DNA of 64,000 bases, from positions 620,001 to 684,000 of the forward strand of contig NZ_JAUSTW010000003.1 of NCBI RefSeq assembly GCF_030813055.1, given 5' to 3'. Position numbers and translations under genes: made by a program. The notes below the pieces were generated by a model that made no database searches, was not told where the DNA came from, and was given only the letters and a program-made list of their open reading frames with translations. Positions within the stretch are counted from its first letter, which is position 1; every line of letters begins with the position of its first letter. Of the stretch, positions 58,143 through 64,000 are shown in pieces. This DNA is from Neobacillus ginsengisoli (lineage in GTDB: Bacteria; Bacillota; Bacilli; Bacillales_B; DSM-18226).

Positions 58143-60392
58143 ATGAAAAAAGTAATTCTACCTACGATTTGTTTTGCTGTTTTATCAACAACTGCCTTTG
58201 AAAAAGCTGTTTTTGCTGAAAATCCCAAGTCACTAACTACTATCGTTAGTAATCACTCAGCTTTAAAGACGACAATCCGATATGTCAATGTCTCTACTGG
58301 TTCCAGCTTAAATTTACGTAAAAGTGTTTCTACTAATTCATCCATTGTGGCTAAGCTGGCGAAAGGCGCTCCCGTTACGGTTTACTCTGAAGCCAACGGT
58401 TGGGCAAAAATTAAGGCTAACGGATTGGATGGGTTTGTTAGTTCTCAGTTTTTATCTGCTTCGAAACCTAGTGTTACCAGTTCCCCGTCCGCAACGACTA
58501 ACACGGCACCCACTGCTAAGCCTACGGCTGCACCTGTGACGACCAAATATGTAAATGTATCTGCCGGATCTAGCCTGAATATGCGCAAGAATGCTTCATC
58601 CAATGCATCCATCATCATCAAACTAAGTAGAGGAATTCCAGTTACGGTATATTCTGAGGAAAAAGGCTGGGCGAGAATTAAGGTATACGGCCAGGAAGGA
58701 TTCGTTAGCTCTCAGTATATTACGAAAACGATTCCTAGCTCTGTTTCTTCATCAAATGGCCAGCCTAAGGAGACACCAAGCGTGATCAAATTTGTAAACA
58801 TCAGCAACGGGTCTTCCCTAAATATGTATAATAGTGCTTCTTCCAGTAGCTCCGTGATAGCAAAACTAGACAGTGGGGCTCAAGTCATTGTTTACTCCGA
58901 GAATAATGGTTGGACGAACATCAAGGCAAATGGAAAAGATGGCTATGTAAGTTCAAAGTTCCTATCTTCATCAAAACCAACCACAAAAACGGCATCCGAA
59001 ACAATCACAACAAAATATGTCAATATAAGCCCAAAATCCAGCCTTACTATGCGTAACAATCCGTCTCCTAGCGCCTCCATTATGGTCCAACTGGCAAGAG
59101 GTGTTCAAGTTTCTGTGTATTCTGAGGAAAATGGCTGGACAAAAATAAAAGTTTACAATCAATTCGGCTATGTTTCCTCAGAATATCTCTCGGCCACAAA
59201 ACCCGGTACGATCGATACCGATACGAACATGAATACATCCAAGACAGAAACAGTTTTAAAATTTGTCAATGTCAACTCCGGCTCTAATCTTAATATGCGT
59301 TCAGAAGCAGCTGACACATCCAGTGTTTTGGCTCAACTATCTTCTGGAACCGTCGTTACTGTTTTAGATGAAAAAAATGGCTGGTCGAGAGTTACAGCTA
59401 ATGGAAGGACCGGGTATGTCCACTCTGAATACCTTGCCATAAAGGCACCGGCCACTGTAAAAAAGGACATTAATTATACATATGAGAATTTAAATATGAC
59501 ATTAAATGAAATGACAGCTATACAATATCATAGTGGGCCGCAAACTGATAAACAATATCATACCTATCTGCGTGAAGACGCATTAATCGTAAATAACCCT
59601 TCGAACCCTGTCAGCGGGATTGTTAAAGGGTCCGGTTGGAATATCCGCGGCGGGGCCGGAACGGATTATTGGACTGTTGGAACAGTGAATGGAGGAGAAC
59701 ATCTACAAATATTATCAAAAAAATTAGGATCAGATGGACATTATTGGTTTGAAGTTAATTACGAGAAAAGCTGGGTTAATGCAAGCCCTGATGACACAAA
59801 GTATTATTTAGATCCCCATAATTTTGTTAAGAGCTCAGTAGATTCGTACCAATTTCTTAAACTATCTCAAACTACTAATTTAGACTCGAAGGAAGTAAAT
59901 AAGAAGATACTTTCAGGTAAAGGAATATTGGAAGGACATGCCTCTACTTTTATTTATGCAGCTGAAAAATATGGGATAAATGAAATGTATCTCATTTCGC
60001 ACGCATTGCTAGAAACCGGTAACGGCACCTCTCAATTAGCAAATGGAATCCAATTAAACGGGAAGACCGTTTATAATATGTATGGAATTGGTGCCTATGA
60101 TAATTCCGCCTTAACAAGCGGTGTCCAATACGCCTATAATGCGGGATGGTTTACACCAGAAGATGCTATTATAGGCGGAGCAAAATTTATTGCACAGGGA
60201 TACATAGATGCCGGGCAAGATACTCTTTATAAAATGAGATGGAATCCCAGTATGGCCGCAACAGCAGGATACGCTACCCATCAATATGCAACAGATATCG
60301 GATGGGCTGCAAAGCAAGTAAAACAAATCTATAATTTATACACCCTTTTAGATTCCTACCAACTTACATTGGACATTCCTCAATATAAGTAA
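58143..60392 (+). CDS. Autolysin: five SH3 repeats plus GH73 glucosaminidase
   Basis: This 749-aa secreted protein starts with a signal peptide (about 1-25, ending VFAE). Five SH3b repeats of about 60 residues follow between about 43 and 440, each opening (Y/F)VN(V/I)... and ending ...G(F/Y)VSSxxL. They are separated by Ser/Thr/Pro linkers that differ in length. An SH3-like spacer and then a GH73 beta-N-acetylglucosaminidase domain follow (about 580-740), with the catalytic Glu in SHALLETGNGTS and MYGIGAYD. It resembles LytD/CwlG-type autolysins. The ATG at 58143 has AAGGAG upstream. Substrate: peptidoglycan glycan strands. Confidence 0.93.
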   Translation: MKKVILPTICFAVLSTTAFEKAVFAENPKSLTTIVSNHSALKTTIRYVNVSTGSSLNLRKSVSTNSSIVAKLAKGAPVTVYSEANGWAKIKANGLDGFVSSQFLSASKPSVTSSPSATTNTAPTAKPTAAPVTTKYVNVSAGSSLNMRKNASSNASIIIKLSRGIPVTVYSEEKGWARIKVYGQEGFVSSQYITKTIPSSVSSSNGQPKETPSVIKFVNISNGSSLNMYNSASSSSSVIAKLDSGAQVIVYSENNGWTNIKANGKDGYVSSKFLSSSKPTTKTASETITTKYVNISPKSSLTMRNNPSPSASIMVQLARGVQVSVYSEENGWTKIKVYNQFGYVSSEYLSATKPGTIDTDTNMNTSKTETVLKFVNVNSGSNLNMRSEAADTSSVLAQLSSGTVVTVLDEKNGWSRVTANGRTGYVHSEYLAIKAPATVKKDINYTYENLNMTLNEMTAIQYHSGPQTDKQYHTYLREDALIVNNPSNPVSGIVKGSGWNIRGGAGTDYWTVGTVNGGEHLQILSKKLGSDGHYWFEVNYEKSWVNASPDDTKYYLDPHNFVKSSVDSYQFLKLSQTTNLDSKEVNKKILSGKGILEGHASTFIYAAEKYGINEMYLISHALLETGNGTSQLANGIQLNGKTVYNMYGIGAYDNSALTSGVQYAYNAGWFTPEDAIIGGAKFIAQGYIDAGQDTLYKMRWNPSMAATAGYATHQYATDIGWAAKQVKQIYNLYTLLDSYQLTLDIPQYK

Positions 60393-60397
60393 AGAAA

Positions 60398-60435
60398 AAA
60401 GAACCAACCTGAGTCATCATTCAGGTTGGTTCTTA
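60398..60435 (+). terminator. Terminator after the GH73 autolysin
   Basis: AAGAACCAACCTGA/TTCAGGTTGGTTCTT, a 14-bp stem flanked by A- and T-rich sequence. Confidence 0.88.
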
Positions 60436-60471
60436 GATAAATAACTAAATTATTACAATCAACCTTTAATA

Positions 60472-60509
60472 CATCTTTGGCAAAACAGCTTGATGTTTTG
60501 CCAAAGATG
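60472..60509. repeat. 16-bp perfect inverted repeat
   Basis: CATCTTTGGCAAAACA/TGTTTTGCCAAAGATG with a 6-nt loop and no T-run. A minus-strand 60-codon frame (60459-60641) runs through it; that frame has no recognisable domain, and the hairpin argues for a structured or decayed element. Confidence 0.6.
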
Positions 60510-60641
60510 GCCCACTTCTATATTATTTTTTATAAAAACACGGCGATTTAACTTCCCCCTTTTCTCCAACTGACTCTCGGGAAAATCCATCCTAATCATT
60601 AAGTGTTCATTTTGTTCGTATCCCATTAATCGCTCCAGCAC

Positions 60642-60963
60642 TTTTTCCTAATCATCCTTCTCTTTTATAAAAATCATATAAAAACTAAATAAAAATGTAA
60701 AAAACGTCCTCAAAAATCACTTTTAATGTAAAAAAGATTGCTTTTTAGTCAATATTCTGATGAAAAGTGATTTTGTGTGGTTCGATAAAATGAGCCATTC
60801 CATATATGGTAGAGGTACCCGGGTATACAGGGCAATGCATGCTTTCAGAAGTAGCTCAACAATATAAACCGATGAATCATCTGGCGGCGGCTTCACCTAT
60901 ATTAAGCGGTTCACACGGGCGGTTTTTTATTTTAATAAACTAGTATAAAAGGAGGCGATTTTG
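60642..60963. other. Leader region of the GH25 gene
   Basis: AT-rich to about 60810, then a GC-richer tract (60815-60925) with GGCGGCGGCTTCACC and CGGTTCACACGGGCGG followed by TTTTTTATTTT. The tract may be a structured leader with terminator-like end, but I could not fold it into a known class. Confidence 0.35.
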
Positions 60964-61833
60964 ATGACTCAATTAAAAGGAATCGACGTATCACACTGGC
61001 AGGGTGCTATTGACTGGGGGAAAGTAAAAGGTGATGGAGTAGAGTTTGCATTTATTAAGGCAACGCAAGGGACAAATTATGACGAGGTATCCTATTTTAA
61101 AGAAAATGTACCGAAAGCACTTGCGGCCGGGATCCATGTCGGCGCCTATCATTATGGAACCTTCGGAACCGCGGCTGAAGCTAAAGCGGAAGCTGCCTAT
61201 TTCCTTAGCGTAATCAAAGGTTTTACCCTTGAATATCCTCTTGTTCTTGATTTAGAGGAAAATAAGAAAGGAATGAGCAATACTCAGCTTACCGATGCTG
61301 CTATTGCTTTTCTTAAAGCACTTGAAAATGCAGGTTATTTCGCTATGCTGTACACAGGTAAAACCTTCTTAGAAACACAGCTTGATGAAAGTCGATTGAC
61401 TTCCTATTCAAAATGGATAGCCCGTTATAACAACGAACTAGGTAGAAGTGCAGATATGTGGCAATTTACATCATCCGGAAAAGTCAACGGTATTTCTGGA
61501 AATGTTGATTTGAACTGGGCATACCGTGATTTTACAGCAGTAATTAGAGGGATGAATAAAACAACTGCTTCACAACCGGCAGCGGCACAACAACCAAAAA
61601 AGGAGTACGCCTATTTCCCTCCTAACGCAGGTACATGGAGAGTATATCCTTTAAACAAAGCTCCAACAGCAGGAAATGAAGTAGGAGCGATCAACCCTAC
61701 TAAGTTTGGCGGTCTTGAATATGAAATTTTAGCGAGACCTTACCCGAATGTCGCAACAATTCAGACATCGGACTTTGGGAAGGTAAATATTTATATTGGA
61801 GCAGACTCTAAAGCTCAAGTAAGAGTTCGATAA
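60964..61833 (+). CDS. GH25 muramidase (lysozyme) with carboxy-terminal domain
   Basis: This 289-aa protein starts with a GH25 (Cellosyl/Lyc-type) lysozyme domain (about 1-195): GIDVSHWQGAIDWGKVK, FAFIKATQG, GAYHYGTFG, YPLVLDLEEN with catalytic acidic residues, and ADMWQFTSSG. A basic linker (QPAAAQQPKKEYAYFPPNAG) leads to a carboxy-terminal beta domain of about 70 residues, probably for wall binding. No signal peptide is present, as in phage-type lysins, so export or lysis-linked release must be assumed. No holin gene is nearby. GGAGG precedes the ATG. Confidence 0.9.
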   Translation: MTQLKGIDVSHWQGAIDWGKVKGDGVEFAFIKATQGTNYDEVSYFKENVPKALAAGIHVGAYHYGTFGTAAEAKAEAAYFLSVIKGFTLEYPLVLDLEENKKGMSNTQLTDAAIAFLKALENAGYFAMLYTGKTFLETQLDESRLTSYSKWIARYNNELGRSADMWQFTSSGKVNGISGNVDLNWAYRDFTAVIRGMNKTTASQPAAAQQPKKEYAYFPPNAGTWRVYPLNKAPTAGNEVGAINPTKFGGLEYEILARPYPNVATIQTSDFGKVNIYIGADSKAQVRVR

Positions 61834-61838
61834 TAACA

Positions 61839-61910
61839 AAGCCTTTCTACTAGAAAGGGCTTTGAATGTTATTATAAAAGCTGAACGGAATTTTATCCAT
61901 TCAGCTTTCA
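61839..61910 (+). terminator. Tandem terminators after the GH25 gene
   Basis: AAAGCCTTTCT/AGAAAGGGCTTT (61839-61863) is followed by AAGCTGAA/TTCAGCTT (61878-61907) with a T-rich tail (TTTTTATT). Confidence 0.75.
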
Positions 61911-61963
61911 TTTTTATTGTTTCAACTCTAATTGAAAAAGAAAAGGAAACCAACAGTTAGATT

Positions 61964-61989
61964 TAGCATCCTTCCAGGGTGCTTTTTTT
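61964..61989 (+). terminator. Additional terminator
   Basis: AGCATCC/GGGTGCT with TTTTTTT; third hairpin in the gap between the GH25 and amidase genes. Confidence 0.7.
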
Positions 61990-62145
61990 ATGAGCATAAC
62001 TGCACTTATGTAGCGCATTTCATTTAAATAAAAACCTCTCCCGGTATTATAAAGTCTTTTTAGTTTAAGGAGGAATATAGATTATATTTTGATAGAAACT
62101 TGTCCATACTAGTTTTAAAGTTTAAAAAAGATGGAGGTTACTAAC

Positions 62146-63126
62146 GTGATAACAACCAAAATGAAGAATTTAAGCCTTATTAATGTGCTGGTTATCCTTA
62201 TTGTTATGGTAGTGCCCTTACTCGAAATGGATCAAACTGCTTATGCTAATACGTCTTCTTCTTCTCAGGCTACGGTAATTGCACCAAATCTTAATGTGCG
62301 GGAAGCTTCAGACATTTCGAGTAAAATTATTGGCCTAGTTCATCAAGGAGACACGTTTGAAGTCATACAGACAAGGAATAATTGGGATCAAATTAAACTA
62401 TCAAGCAATCAAACTGGATGGGTTTACAATGCTTACATAAAAAAGGTGAAGAAATCAGCTGAAAACATAAAAGCAACTGAAGACAATGCTTTAAACATTC
62501 GAGAAAATCCAGGTTATTCTAGTCAAGTTGCAAGTAATTTAAAATTGGAAACAATACTAACCGACCAGGATAGTCAGGGCCCTCTTGAAGGGAAAACCAT
62601 TGTGTTAGATCCAGGTCATGGGGGGATGGATGACGGTACAACAAGCATTTTTGGAACACCTGAAAAAACATTGAACTTAGCAACAGCCACAGTTGTTAAA
62701 AAAAGGCTTGAAAATGCAGGTGCCAATGTCATTATGACACGGACCAACGATACTTATGTCTCCTTACAACAACGTGCAGATTTCTCAAACAATAACCATG
62801 CGGATGCTTTTATAAGTTTTCATTACAATTGGTCAAATGACCCATCGGTAAATGGATTGACTGACTTTTATTATCAAAAATCAAAAGATAACGCTTTAGC
62901 CTCGAATATTTTAAATGAGGTTGCCAAAACTACGAGATTAACTAACATTGGAACAAGATTCAATGACTTGAATGTTTTACGAAGTAATTCGCAACCCAGT
63001 ACACTGATTGAACTTGGATTTCTTTCAAATAAACAAGATGATTCGGTTGTTGAAAGCACTACTTACCTTGATAACGTAGCTCAAGGGGTTTACCTTGGAT
63101 TACTTGATTATTTTAATCAAGAATAA
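62146..63126 (+). CDS. N-acetylmuramoyl-L-alanine amidase with SH3 domains
   Basis: This protein, about 326 aa, has a signal peptide (ending near AYA), an SH3b domain (about 42-105, APNLNVREASDISSKI), a shorter second SH3-like unit (about 110-140), and an Ami_3 zinc amidase domain (about 148-325). Zinc ligands are His in VLDPGHGG, Glu in TPEKTLNLA and His in FISFHYN; the catalytic Glu is in TLIELGFLSN. It cleaves the lactyl bond between MurNAc and peptide. GTG at 62146 is favoured over ATG at 62131 because GGAGG lies 8 nt before the GTG and inside the longer frame. Confidence 0.92.
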   Translation: MITTKMKNLSLINVLVILIVMVVPLLEMDQTAYANTSSSSQATVIAPNLNVREASDISSKIIGLVHQGDTFEVIQTRNNWDQIKLSSNQTGWVYNAYIKKVKKSAENIKATEDNALNIRENPGYSSQVASNLKLETILTDQDSQGPLEGKTIVLDPGHGGMDDGTTSIFGTPEKTLNLATATVVKKRLENAGANVIMTRTNDTYVSLQQRADFSNNNHADAFISFHYNWSNDPSVNGLTDFYYQKSKDNALASNILNEVAKTTRLTNIGTRFNDLNVLRSNSQPSTLIELGFLSNKQDDSVVESTTYLDNVAQGVYLGLLDYFNQE

Positions 63127-63208
63127 GTAACTATATTTTTGATTAATTCATCCTTTTACTATATATGTATACTACTAGTCGATTTTACATTTAATATCCA
63201 AAATAAGA

Positions 63209-63243
63209 AAGCCCCTCTTTATTTCAAGAAGGGCTTTTAATGT
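63209..63243 (+). terminator. Terminator after the amidase
   Basis: AAAGCCC...TCTT/AAGA...GGGCTTT stem followed by TAATG; short T-run. Confidence 0.7.
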
Positions 63244-63279
63244 TATGGTACGGTTCACCCTAATTTATCTTAAATAAAA

Positions 63280-63462
63280 GCTGTGTTAAAGGCGAATGTG
63301 ATTTTTTACAACTGTTGATTGGAGCGGAGGGCGCTCGACTCCTGCGGGATAGAGAGGTCACGGGAGACCCCGCAGGCGCATTAAGCGCCGAGGAGGCTCT
63401 CGGACCTCCCCGCGGAAAGCGAGCGCCAGGAGCGGAAATCAACAACCAAGTTTAACAGAGCC
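63280..63462. repeat. GC-rich Bacillaceae dispersed repeat
   Basis: A central block (63312-63450) begins TTGATTGGAGCGGAGGGCGC and ends GCGAGCGCCAGGAGCGGAAA followed by TCAACAA. In between are paired arms GGTCACGGGAGACCCC and CTCGGACCTCCCCG. It is a long imperfect palindrome. I recall this element as frequent in Bacillus, Geobacillus and relatives. It is flanked by TGTGTTAAA and TTTAACAGAGCCTA; the latter's complement TAGGCTCTGTTAAA also occurs at 41312-41325. GC content is far above the surroundings and no gene is encoded. Confidence 0.8.
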
Positions 63463-63552
63463 TAAATAAAAATAAGGCCCTACCGTCATTACGATAGAGC
63501 TTGGTCTGATCCCGTAAAAGATTGATTAAATTACACCAAAGCCAAAACTCTG

Positions 63553-64000
63553 CTAATCCTGAAAATACTTTGCAATAATACTCTTCATCTGCTGTTGATC
63601 AATCACAATCTCATCATTCCTAGCTTTCAGCACATCATCATACAAACTCTCCTGAACCCCTTGGAGCTGCTTGTAATTGACTTGTTTGTTAGGATCAATG
63701 CCTTTCACCGCAAGGCCAAGACTCAGCATATCCGACGTCGACATATTGGTTGCAACCATATATTTAGATACGGAATTAACTAATGATGGCAGTTTCGGAA
63801 TATTACCTGGGCTTAACGCTTCTTCAGCAATTCCCTTTAACACCGCGACCTGTGCCATTTGCCGTCCATAATCCCCACCGGCAGCGGTGTGGCGTTCGCG
63901 GGCAATCGCTAATGCCGAAGTTCCGTTCACGAAATGCGGACCGGCCGTAATCACTTGGGAACCGATTTTCACTGTCTCCGGTACGTTCATCGTGATCCCA
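63553..64000 (-). CDS. LCP (LytR-CpsA-Psr) family protein, 3' part
   Basis: This is the carboxy-terminal part (about 149 codons) of an LCP phosphotransferase, which attaches teichoic acids or other glycopolymers to peptidoglycan. Visible blocks are GPHFVNGTSALAIARER, the family arginine-containing AIARERH and GGDYGRQMAQVAVLKGI. The frame is open to the window edge (GIT precedes the first internal ATG), so the gene begins to the right of 64000. It lies beside the autolysin genes in a cell-wall block. Confidence 0.9.
   Translation of the reverse strand, partial: GITMNVPETVKIGSQVITAGPHFVNGTSALAIARERHTAAGGDYGRQMAQVAVLKGIAEEALSPGNIPKLPSLVNSVSKYMVATNMSTSDMLSLGLAVKGIDPNKQVNYKQLQGVQESLYDDVLKARNDEIVIDQQQMKSIIAKYFQD

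Noticed and set aside
63260..63445. Minus-strand frame rich in Ala, Pro, Arg and Ser
   Set aside because: It lies within the GC-rich dispersed repeat; GC-rich palindromes often give open frames.
1..64000. CRISPR arrays, prophage, tRNA or rRNA genes
   Set aside because: No regularly spaced repeats, no tRNA-like cloverleaf or rRNA signatures seen. The GH25 lysin alone, without holin or structural genes, does not make a prophage.

Overview
The window looks like a chromosomal segment of a spore-former-type Bacillaceae (Bacillus/Neobacillus-like). It is AT-rich, has strong AGGAGG-type ribosome binding sites, and carries many Bacillus-type riboswitches and dispersed repeats. Most proteins recognised here have their closest recalled relatives in Bacillus. 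No rRNA, tRNA or CRISPR array was seen.

0-10 kb: a c-di-AMP riboswitch at the left edge faces out of the window. Next come an isochorismatase-fold hydrolase, a divergent second HPr kinase (HprK-like), a GlnK/GlnL-type two-component system, an NAD-type malic enzyme, and an aspartate transporter plus aspartase operon. The transporter promoter is overlapped by five TTTTGT boxes on a 10-bp phase, the motif known for GlnL. Together these suggest aspartate -> fumarate -> malate -> pyruvate catabolism under GlnKL-type control.

10-24 kb: a YdcF-like protein, a decayed amino-acid permease 3' end, and a secreted subtilase. Then follows a complete citrate-lyase operon on the minus strand (malic enzyme/oxaloacetate decarboxylase, citC, D, E, F, X, G). 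Divergent from it are a CitA/CitB-type two-component system and a 2-hydroxycarboxylate transporter preceded by a perfect cre site. This is a self-contained citrate fermentation module.

24-45 kb: an accessory zone of small or decayed genes with many riboswitches and repeats. It holds a SAM-I riboswitch in front of psiE, a c-di-GMP-I riboswitch in front of a 53-aa protein, an AraC/GyrI regulator, an aldo/keto reductase and a transglutaminase-like protein. It also has a defective group II intron inserted at a dispersed palindromic repeat, and a MocR regulon (EamA exporter, PhzF, RidA). An Lsa-type ABC-F antibiotic-resistance protein follows with a leader peptide, then UppP, CBO0543-like membrane proteins and several pseudogene scraps (racemase, TetR, DinB, S8 peptidase, DUF4386).

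45-56 kb: a CBS-domain protein, and a KimA-type potassium importer behind an unknown gene and a second c-di-AMP riboswitch. A Crp/Fnr regulator is divergent from an aminotransferase, YitT-like protein and amino-acid permease operon. Then come another EamA transporter, a quinone reductase with a divergent MarR regulator and paired palindromic operators, and a broken GlnQ-like ATPase.

56-64 kb: a cell-envelope block with a LysM/SH3 protein, a five-SH3 glucosaminidase autolysin, a GH25 muramidase, an SH3-amidase, a Bacillaceae dispersed GC-rich repeat and the 3' part of an LCP (LytR-CpsA-Psr) gene cut by the right edge.
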